Assembly (NCBI GenBank): GCA_963971285.1
Contig: OZ020247.1
Span: forward strand, 13,970,614 to 14,034,613
DNA length: 64,000 nt
Direction of reading: 5' to 3'
DNA from: Astropecten irregularis
Taxonomy: Eukaryota; Echinodermata; Asteroidea; Paxillosida; Astropectinidae
Positions 10,545 through 23,063 of the stretch are shown here, one piece after another. The position numbers were made by a program, and so were the translations under genes. Under the pieces are notes generated by a model. The model saw nothing but the letters and a program-made list of their open reading frames with translations, had not been told where the DNA came from and did not search any database. How positions within the stretch are numbered: position 1 is the first letter of the stretch; every line of letters starts with the position of its first letter.

Positions 10545-10779
10545 AGGGCATTTACGAAACAGAGGCTTAGGCTCAGGCTCCGGCTGCATGTCTTACATCC
10601 ATTTTAAAAGTAACATGTATAAAAATAGAGGTTTTGGGGAACGGTTTTTTAAAGTACATACTCTGTTTCGAACAAGAAAACAGAACTTCAACCTCAGGGA
10701 AAATTCACAACCTGTATTTTCAGCTTTTAGATGACGGAGCCCAAGCCCAAGCCCAATCCATAGTTTCATAAAGGGCCCT
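10545..10779. mobile_element. Palindromic MITE, family D
   Basis: Left end AGGGCATTTACGAAACAGAG then GCTTAGGCTCAGGCTCC; the right end has GGAGCCCAAGCCCAAGCCC and a GGGCCCT terminus. The centre resembles other D copies (AAACAGAACTTCAACCTC, CACAACCTGTATTTTCA). Confidence 0.7.
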
Positions 10780-10849
10780 AGTTTAGTAGTTTTATAACGT
10801 GAAAACAACAGAAATGCTCATGAACGCTGTTAAGTATTTTTTTTATTAA

Positions 10850-11910
10850 TGCACTTTTCGGTGTCCAGAAATTCATTCTATATATACAATAAAAGCTCAG
10901 CCTATAGCCTAAATGATCATCAAGTTCAAGATCGCTATATTACTAAGTATCGCATTCCTTTTATTATTAATAATAAGAGTATCCAAAATAACACCAATAT
11001 AATGTATATGTACATACAAAGTTGTGAAATATACATACCATACCATGAAAATATCACTAACAATTCATTTTTTTTTCTTTTTTTTTTATGGTCATTCATC
11101 GCACAGTGTTAATTCTGCGTCATAATATTATTTCCATGCAGTATTTTACTTGATATTCACAAATAGAAAAATATCTTGTCTTATTTCAATGTTATAAATA
11201 ATGTTCTTTGTACAAACCATAGCATGCACCTGAATCGAGCAGAAATTGTGCCTTTTTATATATGCAAGAAGTTTGTGGTTAGTCTAATGTAAATAATTAT
11301 TTACTTCAAAGATCTTGTAGGAAATAGATAATATTATACAATAGTTACAGGGGTCTTTTGGAAGAAAGTAAAGCAAATTTGAAGTTGGAAATCTCAAACC
11401 ATGCAGCCGTATTCAGTATGGCTCTATTCTGAATATGTTTGGCTGTGGCCACAAATAACACACAAGTCTATGTAAATGGCTAAGACATTGGCTTATGGCT
11501 TCCATAGGTACGTACGTTATCTGTGGCTACAACCGGAAATGGCTTAACGTTTTGTTTTTTTGTAATTATCTATTAGAACAGTACAAATCCATTTTAGTTC
11601 ATAGATATCTGTGTCTGAGTTTGGATCAATTGTAATGTTTAACATGTATATCTGTACAGGGATACAGTGTAGGCCTGTATTGTTTGGATTTTGTAGTAAA
11701 CTTTCATTTCCAATGCCCAACTTTGGGTTTTTCCTTCTGTCAATGCGAAATGGAAATAAATGTCCCCAAAAGCGAAATGAGAATGCCTTTCGTTCATAAA
11801 TTATGAAATCATCCAAATATGCTAATAGATTTTATGTACAAACACTTTCAGGTACATTCCGCTGGCTTTCATTGTGTTACAGACCGACCCCATACAAAAA
11901 CTGAAAATAT
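10850..11910. other. AT-rich intergenic sequence
   Basis: Contains poly-T tracts and an ATAATA-rich stretch. Short ORFs at 11544-11816 and 10849-11112 lack any recognisable domain or splice support. No feature called. Confidence 0.4.
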
Positions 11911-11915
11911 CTTAA

Positions 11916-12272
11916 AGGTAATATCATACTTTGGTTTTTGTCAAAGAAATACAGATTCATGGGGATATCAAGTAAGATACAGTAACAGTCATCTGTGACA
12001 AATTTCAGTCCCATACGGTACCCACTGTTTGAGAAAACAGTGAAAAACAGCCACAGTATTTCTTAAGTCTTTTCTCTTTTATGTTTGATCTTTAAAAAGA
12101 TCAAAAATAATTGTGGTCATTGGTTTTTACTCTTTTCTGGATAAATACAGCATTTCAGGCAGATAAACTTTTAATGGTATCTTTCTACCATCACCATCTT
12201 TGTAGCCTGTAAGTTATAGGTAAATCTATGAAGATTTCTGTTTCGGTATGCTCCCAAAGTATGATACTACCT
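11916..12272 (+). mobile_element. TTAA MITE, family A
   Basis: Exact TTAA at 11912-11915 and 12273-12276. Termini AGGTAATATCATACTTTGGT and CCAAAGTATGATACTACCT. The centre has GATCTTTAAAAAGATC. Confidence 0.88.
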
Positions 12273-12628
12273 TTAAAGCCTGCAATTCATATGAAACTGA
12301 CAATGATTGCAAAATGTATACAATGTGGACAATTGGTAAATTACTCAACATTTCTCATTTTGATAATTCCAAATGTAACTTTCATTTGGATCGCTGAGTA
12401 ATTCATCAAGTAGTGCATTACAGTCATACAGTTTTGTTACCATGATTTTTCCAAAAACAAAAATTTTTTTGCTAATGACAATATACCACATGATGTATTT
12501 ATGTATTTAAGTCCAAAGACATATAAAAACCAGAAGTATATAATACATGTATATATTACAAATGAATACAATTGTCAACAACTTGCTGTCCAAACATTGT
12601 CAAGACTTCCCACCTGTTAAAAAAACCC

Positions 12629-12692
12629 AGAAGTTTCTGAAACAGACTCCATTTCTGTTCAGAAATTTCTGAAACAGACTCCATTTCTGTTC
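12629..12692. repeat. Two tandem 32-bp units
   Basis: AGAARTTTCTGAAACAGACT followed by CCATTTCTGTTC occurs twice in a row with one difference. It directly abuts the MITE that follows. Confidence 0.85.
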
Positions 12693-12696
12693 TTAA

Positions 12697-13043
12697 AGGT
12701 AGTATCATACTTTGGTTTTTGTCAAAGAAATACAGATTCACGGGCAAAAATATCAAGGATGATACAGTAATAGTCATCTGTGAAAATCTTAGTCCCATAC
12801 GGTGCCCACTTTTGGAGAAAACAGTGAAAACGGCCACAGTATTTCTTAAGTCTTTCCACTTTTATTTTTGATCTTTTAAAAGATCAAAAAGAGTTTTGGT
12901 CGTTGCTTTACTAATTTCTGGATAAATACACCATTTCATTTTTAACAGTATGTTTCTACCACCACCATCTTCATACCCTGTAAGTTATTGGTAAATCTGT
13001 GAACATTTCTGTTTCGGTATTCTGCCAAAGTATGATACTACCT
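12697..13043 (+). mobile_element. TTAA MITE, family A
   Basis: TTAA at 12693-12696 and 13044-13047. Both 20-bp ends are intact, and the central palindrome is GATCTTTTAAAAGATC. One of the least diverged copies. Confidence 0.9.
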
Positions 13044-13639
13044 TTAACAGGGATGTGAGTGAAAACACTAAGCAAAAAAAGCAGATTTTTTTTAAATTCC
13101 AATACTTTTGTTCACAACAGGTGTACAAAAAAAACCCTGAAATTCTGAGTTAAAATCCAAACCAAAAAAATCTGAAATCAGACTTAAATCCGAGCTCTCA
13201 CATCCCTGGTCGTAACCGTTACAATATAGATCTACTCCGAAAGTTGAAAAGTTCAATAACCCTTATATTTAAGAGAAAGTAAGGATTTTCACAAATGTAT
13301 ATTATTAATACATTATAAAAAGCTTAATAATCATAAACGGCAAGACACAAATTACATGTATGTAACCATTAAAAAACTGGGGGATACGCGTGTACACTTT
13401 TACAAAAAAAAAACACATTAATTTTGTGTGCTCACAAAAATATAATATCTACAGAAAGAAAAACTGTTCTGAAGTGGCAAAAATATCTCCGATGGACTCG
13501 AAGCATGTTGTAGGCCTAAGGGTCACTTGCATATTATGCAAGAAATTAAAAGCAAATATAACTATACATTAAAGCTTAAGGTGGCAAAATTCACAAAATA
13601 TAGAGCTTTAGCACTCTATGCAACTAAATCTATGGAATT

Positions 13640-13785
13640 TGTATCCTTGTGGAGACATGGCTTTATGGCATCTGCACTAGTAAGCAGGAGGTTGTGGGTT
13701 CGAATCCCACCTGAGCCAGCATGTGATTTTGTTCATGTGCACTCACAAGCACCGAGTATACAGCGCTCATCCAAGTCGGTGAAGG
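13640..13785 (+). repeat. tRNA-derived SINE (family 2)
   Basis: Has GGGTTCGAATCCCACC (B box) preceded by GCATCTGCACTAGTAAGCAG, matching in reverse the copy at 29.8-30.0 kb, and shares its GTCGGTGAAGGG tail. The A-box part is damaged. The segment CCTTGTGGAGAC (13648-13659) finds its inverse at 14361-14372, so the SINE may sit inside a larger element. Confidence 0.65.
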
Positions 13786-14299
13786 GCGAGCCTAATTTGC
13801 ATATTATCTATCTCCTGATCAAAATCATTTAATATATTAATGAGACATGGCTTTGTTCTTGTGTAATCAATGAACACTCTTTGAAGAGCAGAATTGAAAT
13901 TGCTCCAATTTGAACCAGAAACACTTTCCTGGGTTGAAATTTGTAGCGACAATCCCTTATATAAAATACTTCTCTTTGCGATGGATAAGTATACCTTGGA
14001 AATTCCTCCTTTTTGAGCTAATTCCAGTCTTGTGAAAACATTGCGAGCCTAATTTGCATATTATCTATCTCCTGATCAAAATCATTTAATATATTAATGA
14101 GACATGGCTTTGTTCTTGTGTAATCAATGAACACTCTTTGAAGAGCAGAATTGAAATTGCTCCAATTTGAACCAGAAACACTTTCCTGGGTTGAAATTTG
14201 TAGCGACAATCCCTTATATAAAATACTTCTCTTTGCGATGGATAAGTATACCTTGGAAATTCCTCCTTTTTGAGCTAATTCCAGTCTTGTGAAAACATT
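13786..14299. repeat. Perfect-looking 257-bp tandem duplication
   Basis: 13786-14042 and 14043-14299 read the same throughout by eye, starting GCGAGCCTAATTTGCATATT and ending GTGAAAACATT. Either a very recent duplication or an assembly artefact. No coding content. Confidence 0.9.
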
Positions 14300-14819
14300 G
14301 TGGAGACCTATATACCTTTAGAATTTCCCTGTGGAGATATATTCAACCTATTGTGCTTGGTCTCCACAAGGCACCAGATATGCTTTCAGAAGGCTAAAAT
14401 CTCAAAGAGGTTATAACCTTCATTTTCCAGAACCAGTGCCAGTTCTGAAAAATCAATTAAATCTTTCGGGAATTTCAATTGAATAAACAGTGGCAGATAT
14501 GATCAATGAATGCCTTTGGCATCCACACTAACTCAGTCATCCTCAAGTAATGTGTGATATCTCATAATGTGAGGGCATCAATGGGAAAATTCAGTTACAA
14601 AATAATCAGCATTCAAACTGTTGTCAAATGTGTAGTTATCTTTCTAAGTACGTTTGCTTCACTACATGCAAATCCATTCTGCAAAATTCCTTGAAATTCA
14701 CAATTTTGTTAAACAATATTTAATAGTAGTGTATATAGAAAGTATGAATAGGTTGTGATCATTATTTTCTTCATATTTCTGACTGGCAAAATTGGGAAAC
14801 TTGACACTTTGGGACACCA
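14300..14819. other. Intergenic sequence with no called feature
   Basis: Contains GGTCTCCACAAGG (14360-14372), which is inverse to 13648-13659. Otherwise nothing recognised. Confidence 0.35.
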
Positions 14820-15221
14820 TCAACAGAGCTGGATAACTTGATTGGTAGAGCACCGGCTTGGGCGGTTCCGAGTGGAATCGATTCCAAAATGGGAACCAGA
14901 ACCACAGGTCCGATTTTGAGTGGAACCGGGTACCCACCACCCCGCAATTCCAAGTCCCGAAGCCCGGTTCCGAGCAAGTGAAGCCCGATTCCAAAATGTT
15001 AAAACCACGCACTGTATGGCGCGAGCAGTAACTCTTATGTTTTTCTTTATTTAATTCTTTTTGTTTTATAGTGAATGTTATGTTTATAATTAAGTCTCTG
15101 GACCCATCTCGGAATCGCAATTCCCGAATTGGAACTGGAACCAGTTCCAAAAAATTCTGGAACTGCCCAAAGCCTAGTATTCAGGAGGTTCATATCCGGC
15201 TTTATTAATTTTTTTGTTTCA
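14820..15221 (+). repeat. SINE family 1 interrupted by another element
   Basis: The first half, GGATAACTTGATTGGTAGAG (14829-), resembles the A-box side of SINE family 1. Its second half, TATTCAGGAGGTTCATATCC (15179-), resumes 320 bp later. This split marks the SINE as older than the insertion. Confidence 0.65.
14859..15172. mobile_element. MITE nested in a SINE
   Basis: Ends TTGGGCGGTTCCGAGTGGAA and GAACTGCCCAA are inverse. The inside repeats TTCC/GGAACC words (GGAACTGGAACCAGTTCC). Target duplication is not clear. Confidence 0.6.
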
Positions 15222-15229
15222 CCTTTGGA

Positions 15230-15631
15230 TAAGGTGACCAGACGTCCCCGATTTCCGGGGACAGTCAAATCCGGGGACAGTCCCCGATTTGACAGTGCCG
15301 TCCCCGATGAAAAATTGTCCCCGAAAATGTCCCAGATTCGATAAAATGCCCCCGAAAATTCTAATTGTCCTAAATAAAAAAAAACTGAACGAAGAGTATG
15401 GTCACCTTATGTGCTGAAGAAGATCCATTCTTCAGAGAAGTATGCGAAGACCACCGCCTAATTAGACATGTAAGTATGTAACCCACTCATGTCAACTGGA
15501 CAAGATGTCCATAGATGCCACCATTTTGCATGTAGGCACCATCTGGATTCAACATTTTTTTCAAAATTATACCCTTCCCCGGAACACGGATCACTGTCCC
15601 CGGATCATCTCAACAAACTATGGTCACCTTA
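15230..15631. mobile_element. Non-autonomous hAT-type transposon
   Basis: The 11-bp inverted ends TAAGGTGACCA and TGGTCACCTTA are perfect. The 8-bp duplication CCTTTGGA lies at 15222-15229 and 15632-15639. GTCCCCG words crowd both subterminal regions. The TARGGTGACCA-type end is known from hAT families. Confidence 0.85.
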
Positions 15632-15711
15632 CCTTTGGATGACCACATAGTGTAGAGTTTGTATTCAACAAGCAGGAACACTTCAAAACTCAACTTGAAT
15701 CAAATGGATTT

Positions 15712-15955
15712 AGGGCATTTACGAAACGGAGGCTCAGGCTCAGGCTCAGGCTCAAGCTCTGACATCAATTTGCTGAAAATATAGGTCATGCTGTTTTCAT
15801 TGAAGATGAAGCTCTGTTATCCTTTTCAAACCAGAGAATCTACTTCCGAACTGCGGCCAAAAGCCTCTACTTTGATACCCGTTATTTCAGAATAGAATCA
15901 CAAAATGGAGCCGGAGCCTGAGACGAAGCCTGAGCCTCCGTTTTGTAAACGCCCA
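15712..15955. mobile_element. Palindromic MITE, family D
   Basis: GGGCATTTACGAAACGGAGG followed by four CAGGCT-type hexamers pairs with GAGCCTCCGTTTTGTAAACG at the right. The interior contains the family-D core GAAGCTCTGTTATCC and AGAGAATCTACTTCCGAACT. Confidence 0.85.
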
Positions 15956-16691
15956 TAGTTTACGGAACAAAGCAAATGGCGAGAGCTCTTAACAATTAAT
16001 TTCAGTGTTTTAATCATAAATGAGTGTTGACTACCAGTAAATCAAGGCATCTATTTACTGTGCAATTATCCATCCATTTCAGGGCTGTATACAAAAAAAA
16101 AAATTGCAAAATAAAAACAAAAATAATCGTAAGCAAAATAAATGAAAAACATTATTTCCTAATCATACAAATGTAGCAATCAAAATTTGACAGAACCGGG
16201 GACTTGCTGTAATGCTACATGTAAATGGCAAGCAGTGTAATATTCACCAAACTTATTATGATAACTTCACTCAATTCAAACGAAGGTCTTCTTTTAATTT
16301 CAAAACCATTGAAACCACAAAGTCCATGAACTGCAAAAACAAAGACTTTGACATTGAGCATGATTATGCTGTATAGAATACATGTATGTTGTGTAAAGCA
16401 TATTGATAGTGATAGTGGGGATATCATATTATTCTGATTATAAGTGAGAAATGAAAATAAAACAAGTCAAACAACGGATGACAGTCCAAACTGAGACTCC
16501 AGACTCAGTACATGTATGAGAAAACTGCACACCATCGGTGGGTCCATGCACAGACTAATATATTCATCAGGCACTGAAATGTTCAAAATACACACAACGG
16601 TGTCAAAGGTCATTCTAATCCATATCACTGGTTCCCCCCACTAAGGCTACCACTCTTATCTAAGCATCTCCAAAAAGGCATCCTTGCAACA
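15956..16691. other. SH2B 3' flank / probable 3' untranslated region
   Basis: AT-rich, downstream of the SH2B stop codon on the minus strand. No clear AATAAA was assigned and no repeat family is recognised. Confidence 0.4.
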
Positions 16692-17087
16692 TCAGACAAA
16701 TGAATACTGATTCTTTACGGCCGACGACCGGTGCGGATTTTGACCATCCAGTGGAGATGGTGACTGGGCGCCCGGATTCACGGACAGTGAAAACTGGCTG
16801 CCCGTTCCCAGGAACTCGTTGGACGAGACCAGGAGGGAGTTATTGTTGCCCAGTCCCAGGCCGTTGCCCGCCTCGGGCGTCTGGGGTGTCAGAGGGGTAC
16901 TGGGGGTGCTGACGGACTGGGCGTTGGCTACAAACTCCGTCAGGGTGACGTCGGGCTGGGTGGCACTGTCTCGGCTGTCTAGGGGGATGGGATGCGAGCG
17001 GAAGTAATCCAACATGTCAAAGATGCTCTCAAACCACATGTGGGTGACCTGGCATCTGTTGCTACCATCCAGGGTAAGGCGTAGATG
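16692..17087 (-). CDS. SH2B: SH2B coding exon 7: end of SH2 and C terminus
   Basis: Acceptor TTCCTCCTCAG|CAT. Encodes [36 protein letters not shown], a Ser/Thr/Pro tail, and the terminal NQYSFV then TGA at 16692-16694. GC-rich compared with the flanking introns. Confidence 0.95.
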   Translation of the reverse strand, partial: HLRLTLDGSNRCQVTHMWFESIFDMLDYFRSHPIPLDSRDSATQPDVTLTEFVANAQSVSTPSTPLTPQTPEAGNGLGLGNNNSLLVSSNEFLGTGSQFSLSVNPGAQSPSPLDGQNPHRSSAVKNQYSFV

Positions 17088-20000
17088 CTGAGGAGGAAGG
17101 AGAATGTCAAACACAGATAGAAATTCAGTCAAATTTTAGCATCTTTTCCTCCATTTCCAGCACTCATTTTAAGCCTTTCGCAGATTAAATTTGAACTTCG
17201 GGCCTTTTCCAAACCTCAGCTCTGGCTCAGGCACCAGCTTCATCTCTGTCAACCATATGTTGAAAATATAGGTCATGGTTTTTCATAAAGTGAAGCTCTG
17301 TTTTCTTTTTCAAATCAGAGAATCTACTTCCAAACCCCAGCCAAAAGCCTCTATTTTGATACTCCTTATTTTGGAATGGATTCACGAAATGGAGCCAGAG
17401 TAAGAGCCAGAGCCAGAGCCAGAGCCAGAGCCTGAGCTGGAGCCGAGGTTTGAGAACGGCCCCAGGTCTAGTCAACTGACTTCTTTTCTTTATGGGCATG
17501 CACTCTAAATATGAATCCCCCGAACAAATATCCTTATGTATGTCATGTGACTGGGAGCCTTAGGTACCGTATAAACTGCATAATGGATGCAAACTAGAAA
17601 AATGTGTGATGTGAGCCTTGAATTGATCTTGTTGTAAACTGTTTTAAATACCTTTGGTCTTCCGTGGAAGTTGAACGTCAGCACGCACTCCCCCCGTCTG
17701 GTTTCGCTCTGCCGGACCAGGAATACGCCATGCCTCGTGTTGCCTCCCTGCAGGACAAGCTGGGCAGCATCCACCCTGGACAGGGTACCATGAAACCACG
17801 GGTACTCATTCAGAGGGTGGTCGGTTACCGGTGCTGCTTCCTCCGATTCCGCATTGACATTCTGATTCGATCCATCTAGATACAAAACAACAACAAAAAC
17901 AAGAATGAGTTAGGTAGGATTTGAAGCTTTGCATGGTGGAAGTGACGTAATAGAGTATTGTTTGCGGAGACACCATGTATAATCTCTTTCATAGATGTGT
18001 GGTTCTGAGAAGAACCGGTGAGAATTGTCTCAACTTTCCAGCCAGTGTACTCTAGCCGTCCTCAGGTGAGGAGACAGGAGAGAGACACAGTCCTGAGGGC
18101 GACCAGAGAACACTGGCCAGAACGTTGAGACAATTCTCACCAGTTCTTTTCAGAATCACACATCTATGCAAGAATGATTTAACAGGCGAAGCATTGAAAA
18201 GACAAAGACTTGTAGTCGGTGAAGCTCAGATCTTGAAGTAACCTATAGGGGAGAAATGAGAATGCATTGAGCATACTAGCCACAGCCACAGCCACAGCCA
18301 CAGCCACAGCCGTTGTTAATTTGACATCCAACCTGACACTAAGGGCCTTTACGAAATGAGGCTTGAGGCTAGGCTTGGGACTTATTTCACTACTGCCATT
18401 TGAGGCCAACAAAGTGAAACAAAGGTATTGGGCCACATAATGAAGCTGGGGAAAGGCTCCAGCTTCGCCATGTATCTAAAGGCCTTCATTTCATTTAGGA
18501 CACAAAATGGCAGTAGAAAAACAAATGCCAAGCCTAGCCTCAAGCCCCATTTCGTAAAGGCCCTAAGAAAGTACATCACAAATGAATCGCTGTCATCGAC
18601 CTACACACTCAGTCACACTGTCATGGGCTGCGTTCGAGCGAGCTACTCGTGTTAACACGAGTATACTCCTGAGCGCTCGAACGGCCGGAGTACGACACTC
18701 GGGTCAGCGAGAGTATACTCTCCATCGTTGGGGAGTATACTCCTGCACCGGAGAGTATTGCGCGCGCATCACACTCGTGTTACCGGGAGTAACCGCTCGA
18801 ACGCAGCCTTTGAGAACTATTATAGCTTAAGCTTGTTAACTTGCTGATAAATCAAAACGGACACATTTTTTTAGTCTTAATTCTTTTCATGTGCCTCTCC
18901 TAAGTGCATTTTGATAAACAAGGGGGAAATCACAGTGCACTTCATAGTTATCATCCCTGGTCATATGATACAAATTTATCATTCCTTGAAACACTTTCCA
19001 CTTCCTGGGGGAGTTCAGTGTATGTAGCCCGAAAGTATGTTTTCTGCGCAGGAGGGCTTAAAGATTTAGTACAAGGTTGGTAAAATGTCCAAACAGAAAT
19101 GTTCAAAGATTTACGTACATAACTTTCAGGGTATGTAAAGATGGTGTTGGTAGAAACATACCGTTAAATTTCTCTGCCTGAAATGCTGTATTTATCCAGA
19201 AAAAGTGTAAAACCAGTAACCAAAATTATTTTTGATCTTTTTAAGATCAAAAATAAAATGGAACAGACTTCAGAAATTTCACTTTTTCTCGAAAAGTGGG
19301 CACCATATGGGACTGAAATTTTCACAGATGACTATTACTGTATCCGTCTTGATATTTTTTCCCATGAGTCTGTATTTCTTTGACAAAAACCAAAGTATGA
19401 TATTACCTTTAAAATCAAACACATTTGATCTGTTGCTGTCTCTAATCTACATGTCGTGTGCACACTTTTGCCCATTTTCTACTGGACAGATAAAAGCATC
19501 TCACACCAAGATCAAAACTGTTTTCTGTCGTTGTTTTACTAATTTCTGGATAAATACACCATTTCAGCCGGAAATATTTCAACGGTATGTTTCTACCAGC
19601 ACCATCTTCATACCCTGAAAGTTATACGTAAATCTGTGAACCTTTCTGTTTGGGTATGTTACCAATCCTGTTATACAATTCCAGTACTGTAACAATTAAA
19701 ACTTTGTGATTAAAAACTTTGTAGTACCCGAAAGCTGCTTCTTATAGAAGTAGGGTTCTGAGGAATTGTTTGCAGGCCAAAATCTAGAAGACCAGAATTT
19801 TGTAAATAAGGATGCGCATGGATACATAAAGTGTTGAACACGGATCCAAACTTATCAGAATTGTCTGTCCTTGTTCAAAACAACTTGAAGTCAATTTGAG
19901 TGTCAAATTTGCATATTAAAGAAAAACTAATTGGCACGGATTCATGTGACAGGAAATTGTACAATAACATGGTTATATACAAAGGTCAGGTTTGAAGAAG

Positions 20001-22997
20001 ATGAGCCCCTAATATAGTTATCTGCATGTTGGGGAGGTTTTCCCTAAGGTAACTTAAGGTTATAATGATATCGTGTTCAAACTTAAATGCCAGAATATCA
20101 GGGAAAGTCCTGATAATCAGGACTTTCATCGGCAATGCAAACCCATAGTGTGGACACTTTGTGGGATTTGTTACATCGTGTACGTTGCCCTCTGCCAAAA
20201 ATGTTGAGTTTGGGGTCAATTTTGCAGTTAGCACCTCGTACTTGATATTGTGCAGCTGACAGAGAAAATTAACGCAAAGCTAGAACCACTTCAGCAGTGA
20301 ATTGTCCCCAGAAAGTCGGGGCATTTGAACCCAGTGAGGGCGGTCAGTTGTAAAAAAAAATTTGCCATCTCCAAACTGCTCCCCCCCTGATAATTGGGAC
20401 CTAGTCTATCTGAATCATGAGAGCTAGGTTCCTAACTTTACAAGTATGTCTGAATGCAGGGTTAGTGAGCACAATCTTATAAGAGCTTACAGATGTGCAG
20501 GAACGACATGCCTAGGAATAATCATAAATCTACAATGGAATAATCAATGACATCATGGCACGCCTGGTGTTGTATTTCACCATCTAAATGGATTTATTAG
20601 ACCTGTATACCGTAGTACAGTGTGTACATGTACACACGCTGACTGCAATGGGCACTGTCACATTAACTTTGACTTGGTCCCCTTTTGATAGACGGAACAA
20701 AAGTTGCACAGTGATAAAGCAGGATGTGAATAATACATGACCTAGCAGTATATACTCAGTCTTTAATGGTATTACCCCACTGCAAACACATCCATTGTAT
20801 CATGGAGTGAGTGTGGTGCCTCCTTTGTACAAGTTACCTGTATTTGTCACCAGCAGCTCAGTGCTGATGATGGTGTGAAAACAAGTTCAGACGAGAAATG
20901 TACGAGATCGAGAGAAAAAAAAAACAGAACCAAAGACTAGTGGTCCTAAGGGATATCTAAGTACACTGGAAGAAAGTATTGTGCTTGTGGCTCGAAATGA
21001 ACACAATACCCACTTCCGACGTGATACAGTCATTGGATTTTGCAGTCTGAGTTTTAAGTACATGTAATTCGGAAACGTGGGTTAAGTTGCTGAGTACAGT
21101 AAGTGAAGTTCTACTCAAAATTCATAAAATCATCAAATAACCACAATGGAAACTGACTGAAATTAAAGTCATTGAAAGGTGAACAAAGAAAAATTGACTG
21201 GAGCGGGATTCGAACCGGTGACCTCCTGAATACCGTACAGGTGCTCTACTAACTGAGCCATCCAGCCCTATGTTGATGGTACCCCAAATAGTCAATTATC
21301 TTTGTTCGTTTGGCAGTCAGAAGCCATGAAACCACGCACACACCACCATATCCCAGGGATCATTTCATGGATACACGCAGCAAAATTAATAAAGTTATAA
21401 TTAGTGAGGCTGTCTTCAATAATAAGTTAAGGAATTTAAAAAAAGGAAACAATAACAAAGTGCTGCATTTACTGTGTTATTTCTTGAATGGGTTATAAAG
21501 CCTAACACAAAGCCTGTGTTTTGGGTTTGTTTTTTAATAGTTTTTAAAGTTTTTGCCCCTCTTCTCTTCGATATGATTATTTAAATATTCTCTTAATATA
21601 TTTCGTAAAATTGTACAAGAGGAAATGAATGTCTGTAATGTCTGACATGTAGTTAACATCTGGCATCAGGATTCGATTAAGAATTCCATATCTGCCTCTC
21701 CACTATCAACGAAAGAATTTATGATCTTCACGTCCACTCTTCCAAGTTGGCTCATGTCAGGTTCTGTTCCTGGTTTATTTACTTTATTGCTTCTTGTAGT
21801 TCGCCCTCTGTTGTATGTTCATGATAAGTTCAGGGGTCGATTTCACCAAACTCATTGTAACTTATCAATCGTAGCACTTATGATGCATTGCAGCCCTACA
21901 CATGATACAATGGGTTATAATCCTTCGTACCTAGAGTTACGATCGATCATAGGGCTTTGTAAAATCGACCCAGGAGTATGCAACTGAACAAATTGGCAAA
22001 TTGTGATAAATGAGGGTACCTAATACCAGCAAGAACAATACAGATTTTATAGATTGACAACTTTTATATCATTATGTCCAACCAATTAGGTCAAGTCTAG
22101 TCCACTCCCAGCCCAACTTGTGCACTGGCACACACCTTTTGCTGAAATTTGAGGAGAATTACTGACAACGAAACAAGTGTAATTCACAGTAAATGGGCTT
22201 AAATCTTACACTGTATCCTGTTATTTTATCATAGTTGTTGGGACAGTTCTTTACCAATAAGCACCCTTATACACACACCATGGGGGTGGAATTGACGCAG
22301 CAACAGTGAACAGTCCCCAGAACTCCATGGAAGTTTTCCAAACAATGACAACCTGTCCCAAAGCTTACAAGTACCGGTACTCTGAGTCAGCACACTGTAT
22401 GCCCACACATTTCTATGAGCAAACACCCACCCATGCAGATTGGGTTTTTTGCCTGTTCATTCAGTAGCACAAGTGGCTAGAGATGTAACGTTATCCTATA
22501 AAGGTGGTATTATAATGCAGTTTAGCAGCAAACAGGGCTAGGACTGCAAGGCTTTACCCTGCCTTGACCCAGACAATAATCCTTATCCATGGGACTGCTA
22601 TGACTGGACAGGATTTGGGATTGCCACGCCAGTCACATAAGCCTCTGTCATTCAGTTTCTACCTATACAACCTTGAGCAGGGCTTGGTACAAGTCCAAGG
22701 TTTACACAATGCAAGTACTTGTACATGTACTGTACTCACACTAAGTACATGTATGTCAGCCTATGGAGGCTCAGGCTCAGGCTCCAGCTCTGGCTCGGCT
22801 CTGTCATCCACATGATGAAAATATACATGAATACTGTATGTAGGCCTACATGTACATGTACTGTAGGTTGTGGTTTTTTTTTATAGAAGCTGAAGCTCTG
22901 TTTCCCTTTACAAACCAGAGAATCTACTTCCGAACTGCAACCAAAAGCCTCAGTTTTGATACCTGTTATTTTAGAAAGGAATCACGAAATGGAGCCA

Positions 22998-23063
<66 letters not shown>

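Noticed and set aside
14698-15150. 150-codon minus-strand ORF
   Set aside because: It covers a MITE nested in a SINE and has no recognisable domain.
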